A stretch of DNA of 64,000 nt from assembly GCA_013396525.1 (NCBI GenBank), contig VWYX01001295.1:124001-188000 (forward strand). The letters run 5' to 3'. Positions 24,701 to 39,700 of this stretch are shown piece by piece (the first letter of the stretch is position 1; every line of letters starts with the position of its first letter). A program made the position numbers and the translations under genes. This stretch comes from Chaetorhynchus papuensis. Taxonomy: Eukaryota > Chordata > Aves > Passeriformes > Rhipiduridae. Below the pieces are notes generated by a model. That model was not told the origin of the DNA, did no database searches, and saw nothing but the letters and a program-made list of their open reading frames with translations.

Positions 24701-27700
24701 TGTTGCTCAGTACAAGGATAAAATTGGTAGTAAAAATTTCGATTTTCCCAACAATTAAAACTTTAGAGAGATAGATCAGGTGGCTGCACATAAAGTGGAG
24801 ACGGCATACTGTCACAATATGCCTGCTTGTTATTTGCTCTTGATTATCTTGTGCTAATTCACAACAGATTTGATTCCAATATAATTTTCTTTTTAAAAAG
24901 GACATAAAAATGAAAAAAAGCTACTGCTCAAAAGTTTCAAAGGAAAGATTTTTGATGAAATTGGTAAAAGACAGCAGAAGTCATTATATTTGCACAAACT
25001 TTTAAATTTAAAATTCACTTCAGTGAGACTGCTCAATAAAATAGAAGAGTAGTACTAGGTAGGTCAAGACCTAAGTAAGTACCTTGCCTATCATGAAACT
25101 CAATTCTGTTTTATAATGTAACCTTTCCTTAAAATAAAGCATTATTATGAAATAAAAACTATTATTATGAACTCCTTTTCTCTGATGGATGTCAAAAACT
25201 GATCAGACCCCTTTAAAGGAAAACTAAACCATAAATTTACTCAGCCATACAAAAGGATTACAGTAATTTCAATGCAAGAAAATGCTAGTTTTCATTAAAT
25301 AATTTTTGGTCAACAAGATTACCCTACAAATTTTTCTATTCATCTACTCATCTGGTGAAGAACCAGAAAGTGAAATTAGGCTGAAGAAATCAGACTTGTA
25401 CAAAGTGCTCATGTTAAATAAAATATTAAGGAACTGTTTTTTAACATTTTAAAGATTATTTAAAATGCTATTAACAAGGAAGAACTATTTTATTCCTAGG
25501 GCCTGAGACAATTTTATAAGAATAAGATCTTTTTTTTAGATAAAGACATCATATAGCTGTATTATATTAATTGATAGCAGTGAACCTTCCTGCTCTGCTG
25601 TATCTACTTTTCACCTGGAATTGTTAATATATTATTATAATTACCTCTTAAAGTCTGTATCAGAAGTCTTGCTCAGGACTTTTTTTTTCTTTTTTTCCCT
25701 CCCCAATTTAAGTGTTTTATCCGAATGATTTTTTCAAATGTCTGCATGTAAACCTCACACAGGAAAAAAATAAAAAGATGTACCACAATCAGATTGTTTA
25801 TTTATGCATCATCATTTTTTACAGATTCACATTTTTCTTCATCTGAGATGAAGGTGTAGTTTTCTTAAAAAGCTTTTCTTCAACAATTTCCCTTGTGCAG
25901 GGCTAAGGTGGGTAACCTTAAACAAGGTCAAGTCAGACTGTAAATTTTGCCTAAAAAATGGTCAAAGGCAACTACTAGTAAGGCCATGTTTGAACTCAGG
26001 TGTTTTTTGCAGAAAAAGTAGTAAATCTACACACATACAAGAAATTCTAAGGAAATTTAGTGTGGCACGTGATTCAGTAAAAACTGCATTTTCCTATCAA
26101 GGATTGCTTTCTTTTTTTCTAGCTCAAGTACAGTAAAGATTCAAGGTAGTAAAATTCAATGACTACATTAAGTCAACAACAGTAAAAAAGTGCAGTTGGG
26201 TTTCACAGATTAAGTATTTGTTCCCTGTACTGAACATTGCAGTCAATTTTCTGAAACCAAGCCCTACTGCCAAACTCCATGTTATTTATCTATACTTCTA
26301 ATATAACAAAGATCAAATATTTTCTTGAATAAAAATGTCAGTTTAACAATAGCTAATATAATAATAGCTAAAAAATACATTTACATTCATAAAAATACAA
26401 GTGACCAATGCATATAAATATGTTTTAATTTGGATGAAGTTTAATCATAAAAGAAATTTAAAGTAAAAAATGGTGGTTTACTTTTAAAAGCCTCTGTTGC
26501 TCCAGGTGCATGGTTTTTGTCTGGGTGGAATTTCAAAGCAAGTTTTCTATAAGCCTTCTTTAGGTCCTCTTCACCTGCATCCTTTGACACTCCAAGGACT
26601 TCGTAATAATTTTTACATTTCTTTATACTGCAAAAGAAAATGATGTAAAATGTTGCAAACAAAAAGCTGTAAAAGTAATGTATTAACACACAGCTGCAAA
26701 TGAGGTCATACATTGCACTGGTGCATTATACTACATCTTTTGCTTTCAATATAAAATATTTTTTAAATATCCACTCTAGCAACAAAGAATATAATTTTTT
26801 TCATTAAAAACTCACTATTGAGCTTATTATGTACATTTCTTTTACCTCTACTGTAGAACCACAATTCTTACCACAATTGTAAAAAAGGGTTTCAGTTTGC
26901 AACTACTGTAGCATTTCCTCATCCACAATTATATTAATATTGCTGTTAATAATGCATAAAAAGAAGGTTCCAAATTGACTTTGCAGAACTAGCAAGTAGG
27001 AAAATCTGTCTTGACTGTAAACAGCAAATGCACTTCAGTATGAAGGATATAAAACAAAGCAAACAATGCCTCCCTTTCTCCAAACAAAAGTCAAATCATA
27101 GCACCACTCAAGCATTCATTTTTCAGGGAATAAAACATATGAGAATATTTCTGCTGCTGGGAATGCACCTGGATCTTAATAATCTTTCTGTAAGGGTTTA
27201 TGTAAATTCAAAGACAGCAGCTCCAGCAATTACATATTTAGCTCATCTCATATAAACAAGTGTAGCATTTTTTAGAACTTTGAAAACTCAGTAATATTTC
27301 TTTTGTAGGCTGTCTCATCCAGACAGGAAAAGCACAATCTGGAAATGATGTAATGATTTGATATACTTTACAATAGCCCAGAAGCAAGAAAGAGCAGTTA
27401 CAGGAAAAAATAGAACATCAGTTCTATGTGGGCAGGAAGAACTGATCAAACCAGTAAATACAGCTTAACAATCAAACCAAGTCACTCAGGTAGGAATTCA
27501 GAAAGTTAGAAAAAGCTGAATCCCAAACTTGCACTGCAGAAATGAGGCACACTGACATTGGGTGTATGCCAAAAGAAATGGGCTGGTCTGAGCAAGAAAT
27601 AGAAATTACATCCATAAATACTTTAAGAGCTTCATGTGAGTCTCTTCACATGGCTGTAATTGTATCTGCATTCTCCTAAATGCACAAATTTCTACGTAAA

Positions 27701-30700
27701 TGTGGGTTTAATGTTGCCAAGACTATATACAGGGCAGCCAAGTGGAAAACAAGGGGCCAAGCAAGCCTTTGGCATTCTCATGAAGAAAGTATGGGTATCC
27801 TGTAATTAAGGGAATGTGAGCATCACAAATACAACCACACCATCATGTGTGGTCCTTCCTACTCCAAAGATTGATCAAATCAAGTTTCATTTGAGGGATC
27901 CTGTTTCCTGTGTTCAAATACAGGAGCTTTTATGGAAGCCTTGGTGTAATGCTCACAAGAGCACTGAATTGAATGTATGCAGGCAGCTGCCAACACAAAC
28001 ATCCTGTGAAATAAGTATAGCTCATTATATTGAAGTAACATTTAATAAGCTCCAATTAGGAAGCTCATAGAGCTAACTAAAAAGAAAGCAGTGAATCCAT
28101 CAGGAAAGGATGGAAAGAAAATACATTAAATTATACTCTTGAGTACAGGAAACTAATATTTTGTAATCTATACAAGCAGAAAGAATTTTGGTAGTGTACA
28201 GATTCCTCAATCCATAGCCTCAATACCTGGATGACTTATGAACTGTATCAAGAGCAGGTAGCTTTATTTAAATGTGTAACAGTATCAAATTAAGCTTTTA
28301 TTTCAAGACATTGCTATCTCAGCATCCAATCTAAATTATTTTCAATAATTCAGTTTCTGAGTTATCTATTTGTGGGACAGACTCTTCAGAACGCTGGTTG
28401 ATATAAAATTACATAGCAAGCCGTCAATGTTTAGCAAAGTTATTTTTTTAGCATCAAAACTCTGGTGTGAAACATTCACTCAACTGTTTTTAAGCACTGT
28501 GCATCCTCAGCAACTCTCTCCCTCAACAGCATATGGTCATTTTTAATGAAAAAACCCCGAACATTGAAGTTTATTTATTTGCAGACCCAATATACATTTA
28601 TTTCACTCTAGGATGCCAAGAGGAGAAATATGGGGAGAAAAAAGAACAATGCAAGAGTTGCCAACCTGTTCTTCTAACTCCCCAAAACCCACTTGAGAGT
28701 TCCCTCCTGTTCACAACCAGTGGATGTTCCACAGTGGACAACCCTCAAGAGAGAAGCAGCAATGTTGGGTATCAACCAGACGTTCAGGTCAGCATGTGAC
28801 ACAGCAGCTTCCAACACCACGACCTGCTCAGAGCCAGTACATCAAACCAGAGCTGCTCTCTGATGAAGAAGTGCAGGGAGAAACCTGCCTTGTGGGTCAT
28901 ATAGCACTTGCCCTCCAAAGGATTAATGCAATCAACTACATGCAACAGCTATCCTAAACCTAGCCTGCAAATGAGGTATTGTCATTATCAAAAACTGTGT
29001 TCAGCCGAGGTATAACACATTCCTGTTTTTTCTTTGCAAGTCCTTCCTAGTGGTAAATGAAAAATTCTACAAACACAAACATGGAACATGCATGTGCATA
29101 TGGAAATTTTGCAGTTTAGCAGGACTTTGGATTAGGCAGATCAAGCGTTAAAGCTAAAAAACATTAAATGATTCTACAAATGCACAGGGGCCAAAAACCA
29201 TACCTAAGCCTGGAATTTTCAGCAGTGCCCTTATGTTATAAGCCCTTGTTACGCTCTGCCATTAGCCCACATTTTCACACCATTGCTTGACCACTTCAAG
29301 GCAAAAAGCACCTGGACTGTGAGTAGGTAGCATCCTGTCAATGCAGTGTCCTCCTAGGAGGGAGTCAGTGACTTTTGCCAGGAAGTTCCTGACAGAGCAC
29401 AATTCAGGGCAATCATTACAGGGTAACAGCTCAATTTTTCCCCCCTCAGCTGGGTCCAGTTGAGTTTTGCACCAAAACTTGCACTGGGGATGATGGAACA
29501 AGCAAAGATGATTAAAAGGTGCTTTCCAATTAAACAAAGTTATCAGTGCTTGTGATGTACTCCCGAGAGGCAAAACTTTAATGCGTCACAAACTCAACCT
29601 GGTAAGTCAGTTTATCACAGAACAAACTGTGGGATCACCACAACTCACCAGGACTCAGGTCATACACAGCTGTTCAGCCACCAGGCTTCTCTAACACTGT
29701 TGGAGCACACAGCCCACCCCACCAGGGCCTGAGATGCCTCAGTCCTCCTCATCCTTTAAGATACAGGGATCAGAGGCTTTGCACAGAGATGCTCCAAGTC
29801 TTCTTCCCCCAACTCCACTCTCCTGACGAGAAATTTCTCTCCAGCTGCTGGAAGCCATGATCAACTTGATCCTTGTCCCTCAGAAGATGCAGACCTTTTT
29901 GGACATATTCCTCACCTCTTTTCTCTAGTAGACTGACCTCTGACAATCCTCACTCAGCCAGAATCCCTCACATGCACCACTGAATTATCCTGTGGAGATC
30001 TGTCATGGGAAAGCAGGTGGATGGAAGGATCCATTCCTTTCTCACTTCTCTCTTATTACAGGACACACAGATCAGCCAGTAAAGGCAGGGAAAAAATAAG
30101 AGTAAAACCAGTGGAGGTTCTGGAAAAGCTCCATCACTGATTTTATTGCTGGCTTTTAACTGCACCTGAAACCCCTGCAACACTCTCAGCATGAACAACT
30201 TTCTGAATGCTGCATTTCAAATCGTTGTTTGTTTGGTCTTGCTGCCCTTAAGGCACTGCAGTCCCTACTGCTAATTTTCTTGCATATGTAAGCTCCACAC
30301 TAATGTTTCTTTTTAAAATTCTAATGTACATATCACTTGCTTACTAACTGCCCATTTTGTATTGAATGGGTTATTTTTGTTGTTCTTTATTTCTGGCTTA
30401 TTTGAAGTTTGGTGTTTTCACTTAGGCTTTGCTTGGGGTTTTGGTTTTTTGTGATCTGCTTTTCTTGTATTTTGCATTCCTGGTTGGATCACTTCTGTAT
30501 CTGAATTACTATCAAATTATTTCTGTTGTTCAAGTAATTTCTGTCCTTTGTTGAATTGTCAGTCCCCTGCCAACACCTTGGCACTGTTCTTCTGATTAAC
30601 AGATTTGCTGGCTGTTCCTGAAGAAACACCTGACTTTTACAGAATAGACTTCTCAAACAGCATGAGAGCAAGTGATGGCCAACATTCATCCCCAGTCTGT

Positions 30701-33700
30701 TGACAGAGGTATCTCATCACGACTTGCAAAGCTCCACTACCTGAGCCTGCAGCTGACAAGGCACCTGCAGTAGAACTGGTCAGCCAGCTTCAAACTGCAG
30801 CATCAACACCTCTGCTGGATGCTGGGCTCCTCTCCATGCTCTGATGGCTGACAGCAGAGGAAGCCCTTCAGGTCCTGAAATGTCTGTTTTCACCTGCAGA
30901 AACCCTGGGGCTACCACCCCTGGTTCTCCCGTGACTACAAAATGATGTGATCCTGCTGCTGTGCCGTGCCTACAAAATGATGTGATCCTGCTGCTGTGCT
31001 TGTCAGATCACTTTTCAAATCTACAATTCAGATTAGGTCAGCACTGCCAGCTTTTATCAGATTAACAAAAGCTATCAGAGATGCTTGCATTTCTGTATCA
31101 AATACCTGCACCAATGCAGTAATGAAATTTGGAGTATGATGAGATATTTCAAAGGGTCTCCCAAAGCCTCTGTCTACATGCACAGGAACAGCCCAAAAGA
31201 CAAATACTTCAACCAGAGCTTGTCAAGGGAGCCACAACTATTTCACCCAATGGTAATCTGAAGTGAGCAGCACAGTGAGCAGCAATGTGAACGTTAGTGA
31301 CAAAGAACCCAGCAAGAGGAAGCTATACTGACTTCTGATCCTAGAGTTGAGCAGACAAGCACAGTAAAATGCAGACCAAAATCTATACAGGTCAAATTTC
31401 CAATTATGCCACAGAGCCTGATGGAAATGGTATCTTGCAGCTGAGTTGGGAATGTGCCAATCACAGTTTGGGTGACATAAGCGTGGCCTGCAAGAAGTGC
31501 TCTAGATTGGGAAGAGAAGGTCACAGCACTGTCAAGGAACTCAAGCTGGTACCAGCATATTCCTGGTTTCTGAAACAAATGCAGCAGAAGTCTCTGTTGC
31601 ACTGACAGATTCAACACATTAGGTGCTTGTCTTACTACCTTGCTCTTGGGTGTACCTGATCAGTTTGTTTTCACTGTGTTTATTATATGAAATGTTCAAG
31701 GCTGTGTTTACATCAGCATACTTTTCGCCAGATTTAATTTAAGCTTTTATTTTAGTCACGAGCTTTCTGATGAAGTCCATCGTGTCTTCTGTGCCACTTT
31801 TCCGTGACAGGCTCTATGACTATGATTTGCACCCTAATTTCTCAACCATTCAACTGGATATTTCAACAATTCATGGCAGCTCTACAGCCTAATTAAAGGC
31901 ATGGCCTGATTTCTTTGCTTTGTCGGTTTGTGGGTTGGTTTTTTTAACACATGTTGATTGCTCTTATTAATCCACTTCCTGTTAATTATCTTCTCAACCC
32001 TAAGCTAGAAAAGAACCAATATATCTCTTTTTTGCTGAATTTGAAAAAGTCTCAGCAGAATGCCTGGAAAAAGTCAGTCACACAACTTACACTCCTAGTT
32101 TTATCCATGAAATGTGTAGAGGCAATTTTTTGGTTCACTACATGAATTCAAATCAAGCTACTGATTATTCCTGACCACTAATGAATTACACTTAATCCAG
32201 CCTTGCAAGGTTTCTACAGAACTCATGCCTCTGTTAGTTTTGGTTCTATCTCAAAGATCCAAATACAAAATTTCATTCTTGTGCTTTCTTTCAATAAGCA
32301 GGCACTGGCATGGCAGGAAAAGCAGTATTCCACCACAGTTTTCACAAGACAACAATCCAAATTTAACATACTACTAATCATGGCAGTTTTCTTTCAAATG
32401 TCAAAAAGGCAATATGGAATATATGCTACGGCTTATTCATGAAAAAAAAAAAGAGACCAAAGAGATCAAACACCATGTCAATTTTAAGACCAATTAAAGA
32501 GAGCCTGTATAAAACATACAACATATATATATGTGTGTATATATAAATCAGAAACTTTTTTTTTAAATCATGTAGCAGACAACAGATAATACACATATCA
32601 CAGCATAAAAAGAAATGGGAAATATTAATACACAGTAAACAAATGATCCTTTTGTTTATATTTCATGCTAGTCCACAAAAAGGGTCTGCACAACTTGGTA
32701 CAAGTGGGCAGATACAATGAACAGGATTTGTTTGAAAGTAATTAAGAACTTTGACAACTAATCCTGGTCCATACTGTTTCAGTTACTTTAGGTGAACTAG
32801 GAGAAAGAAGAGTTTAAATTTTAATTTTTACAAAAATGTTTCATTTCTTTATCTCACCAAAAAATGCTAATAGTCTACATGAAACAGTGAAGGAATTGCT
32901 TTAAAGCTAAGACCACAAAAACCAAAAGCAAATTCTTCCTTTTTTTTTTTTGTTGTGCACACGATTCTCTCACATTTGTCTTAAACTGACATTGCTTTGG
33001 TAGCTTTCAGTTGCTCAGAGACTTGTAGGGCACTTGCTCTAAAAAGACATTAAGTCTACTGTGGGTCCTAGCATATTTCTGCGAGTCTCCTGTCGATATC
33101 TCCCACATGCAGGTCACCCAAGGGTGTTAAGGCAACTTGATCCAGTTCTCAGTGACAAGGTAAGAATCATTAAGAAAAAGATGCACGTACTACAGATGGT
33201 ATTTTCAAAGCATTCCCATTTAAAAGCAACAAAGTGCCGTGGTATCTCTCAAGCTTCAAACAGTCACATGGAAATAGCGAGCACGGCTCTCACAAAGAGC
33301 AGCATTACCCAGCACTTATGCAATCAGAGGAAATATGTTACATCTTACGCTGCTCCCTGTTGAGCAGCTTGCAAGCTCATGTAATACTCTGCAGAACTGT
33401 TATGGTAACTTGCTAGTGATCACTGTCCCCCGTGTATGTGGAAGAAATGAAGCCAGCACAGAGGTGCTTGTCAGTACTCATACCTACTCACATTACTAGG
33501 GCAACCCTGATGGAAATTAATGCAGCTAAATTAGTTACACTGCTCCAAGAGTGTCTTCACTGTGCTTCTTAAATCTGCTGTCACAAGTAAATTCAAGATA
33601 GCCGGACAACTCCAGGAACTCTTATCAGTGATCCAAGCCAGAGAACTCAGAGTCAGTCCCCCTGTCTGACAGCTCACTAAAGCTTACAACAAAAGCATTG

Positions 33701-36700
33701 GAAATGGCATGGAAGTGTAGTTAAAGCAGGGGCATTTTCCCTATGTCTACATTCAGTTACTGAACCAAAAACTCCTACAGGGAAGAATACTTGAGGATAA
33801 TGACCACCTTTTGAATCATGCACATGCAAACCAATTTTGTTTGTCCAATGCCAAATTCATGCTGAGTGTCAGAATTTATTCAGTTTTGAAGATTTTGCTA
33901 CCTTGCTGTCTACAAACTTCTTCCCTTACAGGAAAAAAAAGACAAAAATTGGGTATGAAACACATTTAAAACCACCTCTTTTCACACACTATTTCTTTAA
34001 CCAATTCAAACATATGAAAACCATTCCACTATGGTACAGCAGAAGCATATGGTGGTGACAAGCTCTATTCTCTAAAGAATATCCTCCCCAGAGAGGCATG
34101 TTTCATTTAATTGGAAAAATGTGGGGCATGACTGAAGCAGTATCATATGCTGCCTGTCATGTTTCCAACTAGAAAGCTTATTCTCACTGCAGTTTAAACA
34201 TGAACTTTCTCTCAGTTATCATCACTGAATGTATTACATTTTTCCCATTAAGTTTTAGCCCATTGTTTGTGTTTAATTCTGTTCTCCTTGGCAAGGTGCA
34301 CACGTTTTTTAATTCTTAACCACAAATTTTTTAAGTGGTTTGTTTATGTCATTAACTAACAACATGACAAACATTTCAAAACTTCCAAGAACAACTGGAA
34401 ACTTGCTCTGTTGATCACTGCACATCTAGACAAATATTCAGTCTCTCTCCAAAGGTTCATGAACTGCTGTATTAAAGGATGGCAGCTTACCCAAGCTAAG
34501 GTGAAGATACTGTTTTAACACAATTTTGAGTGGTATGTAAAACACTAACAAATATGGGTTCTGTAAGGTATTACAATTGCTTATTTTGCAAAGATCTCAG
34601 CAGGTTTTAAAACACCAATATTCAATATTCTTGAAGCAATGTTACATCAAGATTATCCTCAATGTGCAACTTCTTGAATACCCCTAACTCTGGTCCTGAT
34701 CTCAACAAACCAGATTAAGTTTATATTGCATCTAACAAATCCCTTCAAGGAAGCAATGCCCAATACCACAAAAGCCTACCAGAGAAAAAATTGGCTCTAC
34801 AACACCATTTCAATCAAGACAAAGTAAGCAACATACCTTCTGGTGAAACAAACAAACAAACAAACAAACAATCAGAGAGCTCTTGCAGGGAGCCTGATGT
34901 CAAAGCAGACTGCAGCTCAGAATGGCACATCACAGGTGAGTGACTACTGGCACTAATACAGACCTCTTTGCAGCTTTCTGGGAGTATGTTACATGTCTTA
35001 TTTTGACCTAAGCTGCATTTCACAGAGAAATTCTTTCTGGGTATTTTGTCTCACACACATGTGTACATACACACATTCTGCATTCATTTTAATAGCTGAT
35101 ATAAGGTGGCCAAAAATGTACAGGCTTATCTGGGTTTTACTTTAGATGTATCGCAAAAGGCAATAACATTAATTAAGCAGAGATGATGGCAAATGAAAAG
35201 CTCCAGTAAATAACATCAAGAGGATAACCATGCAAGAGCTGCTGCTGTCCACCTGCCTGAATGCAGAGTTTCTCTACCAACAAAGAAAACCTACTTTTTC
35301 CCTCACTGTTAGCACAGCTGAACAGATTATTGAACTTCAGGAAGATCCCAAGATAGTATCAACAGTAACATACATTTCACAGATGGACACACAAAAATCC
35401 CCCACAAATTTCTGTTATGCACAACACAAACTAGGAGACAGGGACCTCTTGATTTCCCTTCAAGCTTCCTCAAAAATATTTGGGCTAGGCTTATCTGAAA
35501 ATACAGGGGTTCAAGGCATGCAGTTTTGGAGTGGCTATATCAGTATTTCTTTAGCAGAAACCAGAGCACGTATGAAAATTTTTCTAGCTCCTACAGCCAG
35601 CAAGTGTGCAGTGATAACATGACTTAAGAGTTACCTGCCTCAAAAGGACATTTTTATTGACCTTTGTTTATTTTCACAAATCCTTCCATGATGTCACCTC
35701 ATCTTAATACTATCAAGCTGCAGTAAACAGAGTTTATACTGCAACTCAGACTATGTGTTCCAGTGCTTCTCAGACACCTTTACTTCCAAACCAAAATCAT
35801 TTTAATGCTTGTCTAAGATCAGCCTGTACAGCAGGATTAGCCTGAAATTAAACTTTAGGAGTGAGCGTGTATTTTCTGTATAAAAATATTTTATAGAAAC
35901 ACTGTCCTGCAAGTTGTATTACAGAATTTTCATCACTTCTTCCATTTACCATGAGATCTACTTAGTAACTAATTTGAGTATTATGTTTTATGTAAAATAG
36001 CCTTGACAGTTTAAAGAAAGGAGTAGCATCATTCTTGCAGAAAGTGACAGCGTCTCATTCAGTGTTTAAAACCAGCAAAACTCTCCTCTTCCTTCTACTC
36101 AAAGTTCAGTACAATTAACCCCTCTGAGCTAACCTCACATTTCTGTGGCTCCTTCAGATGCTAGAGCTGAAAGCAGAAATACATAATACACAGAATGAAA
36201 AGCAGTGACATATTTAAGCCATACCTTAATACTCCTTCCATTTGTTCTTTGTTGTAGCCTTTTCCACTTTCACCTGCAGCAGATGCATTGCTCTCCTTCG
36301 TGCTATTGGGCTTACTTTGATCACTGCTGCTGGCTGGTTTTCGGCAGTAAGCGCCTCCCCCAGCAGCACTTCCATTCTTCATAATAGCTTCCAACAGAAC
36401 TATAAAAACAGTATATCATGGTATCATTACAGGTATTAGTGATTAAGTCAGGGCTCCCAAGTATCTTAAATGACAGCACTACATTACAAGACTAGCTGCT
36501 ACATCCTCCTTCCTTATTGATTATCACTTTACAAATGTTTCTGAAGCCACTCCAGCAATTCCTTTTCATGGCAAAACTATGGAAGAGTGTTTCAAAATTA
36601 GTGACTGGACTCCTCCCCTCCATCTTTGCCAAGGTAATGTAACACTGGAGAGAACTTGTCCAGGTGCTTCATTTTTAGGTGTTCTTCAGAGGCACTGAAC

Positions 36701-39700
36701 CTGTGCCTTGGGGTGAAAATATTTGAACACCTGAATAAGCAACTGTAAATTGAAGAAGAGGATCTAACCTTACACTCTATAAAAACTGCAAATTATTCTA
36801 CTTCTGGATCCCTCTCTGGATCAAGCCCATCTCCAACACATTTCAGTTCCTACAGTACATACCTATCTGCAACCTGAGTCATTAGTGGCCACAAACTGAT
36901 GCTCTATTCCTTCTAGGCAACATCAGCTGAAATTCAAACCACTGTTAAAAAGCCACAAAAAGTCAGGACCGGCGAAGTACATCCAGCTCAACACCTGAAT
37001 CTTGAAAACCAGTTGCCTTTTGCTAGTTCTTGAAATCCTCTTTCATTCCATGCTCCAGCAGATCCCAAATTTAGCAATATTAATAAACATTATACACAAA
37101 GTCTGGTTTTTCTTTCTGTATATAAGCCTGTATTTTGGGGGTATCTGTCTTACCAATGAACCAGAAACAATACCACTCTAACATAAGGGACTGCACACAA
37201 AGTATAATATAAATCAAAGATTATTAAATAGTCCAGCTTTCCTGAAAACAGATTCCTCCAGAGCAAGATGGCAAACTGCTAGATAGGCCAAATTTGTTTC
37301 ACAAAGAAAATTAGTTACTATCTGCATTAAAAATGCACTAATAAAAACTGCTAAGGAAAAATGTCCTGTGCACTGTGAAAGCACAGCACTTTCTTCCAGA
37401 AATCTAGTGGGAAGAATCCTTAAGAATTTTCTCCTAAATTAAAAAAAAAATTTCCTCTGCCTAGCATGGTCTTTCTCAGAGCAGCAGAAAACTGGGATCC
37501 TACTCATCACAGCTTGTATCTTACAGGAAAGAAAAGAAAGTGGCGCTTTGTTGAAAAGGAGAGCCACCACTCCTTAAAAACTCGCCACTATTTACTTTTA
37601 CACTCACTTATTAGCAAATAGCTACACTCAGCCTGAATAAGAAAGTCAACTAACTTCAGAGCTGGTCCTGAGCTCTGCCTGCCTCAGCAAGACTCATGGA
37701 TTGATCAGATCAGGCACTTTACTGCAGATATAAGGAAACAACTAAGCTTTAGATGTGTAGTTGTAACTGAGGGGATGCTTTCACTGGAGATTTCAAATGA
37801 AATCTGGAGCTTGAGAACAGGAGAGCTACAGTTGCATTATGGATTATAACTGAAGTACGTCGTCAATATTTGCAATACTTTATCATAATATCTTCTGTTG
37901 TGGCATATAAAGTTGTGAGGTAAATGAATAACAACTCCAAAGAGGTGACCAAGTCTGCAGGTTAAGAACTGATCAAGAACAGAACTTTGAACAGACAGTA
38001 CCCTCAGAATGAAGCATTTCAGTCCAAATGTGCTCCAAACAAGCGTTAACAGAAAACAAAGCAAAAAAAAGATTATTTTTCTATCCAGTGAGTATGACAT
38101 TTAGTAATGGTATCATGTGGAATCCTATTGAACATGTGGCCCTCTTGAAATAATGCTTACTTGAAGTTTTGAACTTCCTACTTTTATATTGGTATTCCTC
38201 TAGAAATTTCTCATCCCTGCACCAACATTTGTGCAGAACCTCTGGGAGCAGAAATGGTAGGAACACAGGCATGGGCAACAGTTTGCATTTTTAACATCCA
38301 GTGCCTTTTCGCAGCCAAGTGTAGCTCTAAGTCTCCTAATGAACAGGTTTGGCTGCAGTATACTTTAAACATTACTATTTTCTAACCACCTTCTCAGACC
38401 TCAAAACAGAGCTGCATTGCTGAGAATACAATGCAGGCTGCTTAAAAAAATAAAATTCAAATATATCAGCGTGAACTTCTTAAAATAGCAGGACATGGCA
38501 TATACAAACATGCTATTGTTCTACTCTGAAAAAGAAAACCACACAAAGGGTATGGGGCCATTGTTTTCTTCAAATAAAAGATACAGTTGAGATATTAAAA
38601 AAAAACTCTGACTCTTCCATGAACTGCTGGTGGTAAAACCAGCTGTTAGAATTGTAGTACTAACAGTGTGTTAAAGAAAACTTTTGTTGTGCATCTAGTT
38701 TTTCAAAATAGGGCATACAGGGAACCAAAGACTTATTTTTTTAGCAGGTAAGACAATGAATCTTATCTCTGAATGTGTCTGAAGCCTCTCTTGTGTGTAC
38801 TATTACCTGCTGTTGAATGAAAGATCCTTGGGCTACATTTGATTCCATTATGCAGTGAACATGACCCCCCCACACACACACTTTCACTAATGGAAGAACT
38901 GTTTAATTCAGAATTTGTCCTAATGCAACAACCTAAAAACTCAACTGACATGCTCCCAAAAAAATTGTTTTTAAAGGCAGCATCAGAAATGGGGCAAGAA
39001 AATCTTTCAGTGCTTCAGAAGCACTGAAAAATAAAAGTTTTCCTTAACATTGTTTTCTGCCTTCAAACAGAATGGCACTTAAGTTTGAAAAGGACATCTT
39101 GTCCTTTGTTATCTTTAAACCCACTCTTAAAAATCTTTTCCAGACAAGCAATCAGGTTCCATTCAGTTGCAAGATGAATCATTAGGAAAAATCAAAATCA
39201 AACCATTTTTTGAACGGCTGAAGCGTAAAACGATTTTCTAGCAAAGAATGACGTCAACATGAACACTGCTACTATGAAGTCATTAGCTCAGTATCATTAA
39301 ATAAGCACTGACCTTACATTTCACACTAGTAAAGCCTTAAAATAGCACTGCTGCAGTCAGCGTATTTCCAGGCAGAAGCTTTGTTTAGCAAAACTAAACT
39401 TCACTGATGACTGAACTGGTGCTGAATGCCCTTTAAATGTAAATGTTGCCAAAAGCAGATCACACATAGTATTGTTTTAGAGACAATAGTTAAAACCTAT
39501 TCTCTGTCCTTTTGTAATCCACTATAACATTAGGAGGAGGAAGCTCCCATCAGTAAAAGATTCAGCATTACCATTCCCATTGCTTTTATGACTGACAGAA
39601 TTTCATTTGTGAAATGGTGGGCAACTGCTCTCAAAACGATGCTAAAGGTACAACATATGAAGAATCTGCAGCTTCAGTGAGAAATTAGTTCAACTACCTT

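Larger units (their letters stand above)
18920..26481 (-). other. DNAJB14: DNAJB14 introns 3-7: content
   Basis: The introns are 23452-26481, 22913-23265, 22136-22817, 20780-22025 and 18920-20606. Apart from a TTTA microsatellite and an 18-bp minisatellite they show no recognisable element. A short direct repeat of AAAAAGGACCTTTAAAA type is present near 21380-21405. Confidence 0.6.
26628..36224 (-). other. DNAJB14: DNAJB14 intron 2 (9.6 kb): no gene recognised
   Basis: The longest intron of the gene. By eye it contains no CR1 or LTR sequence. It holds a two-copy 35-bp-period repeat (30935-30999), a TA/GT-rich run (32521-32548) and a CAAA microsatellite (34848-34871). Open frames such as 29262-29573 and 35230-35622 carry no domain I recognise. 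Confidence 0.6.

Noticed and set aside
26441..26713. 90-codon minus-strand frame with a J domain as a separate small DnaJ gene
   Set aside because: It is DNAJB14 coding exon 3 plus intron read-through; the frame continues correctly by splicing to exon 4.
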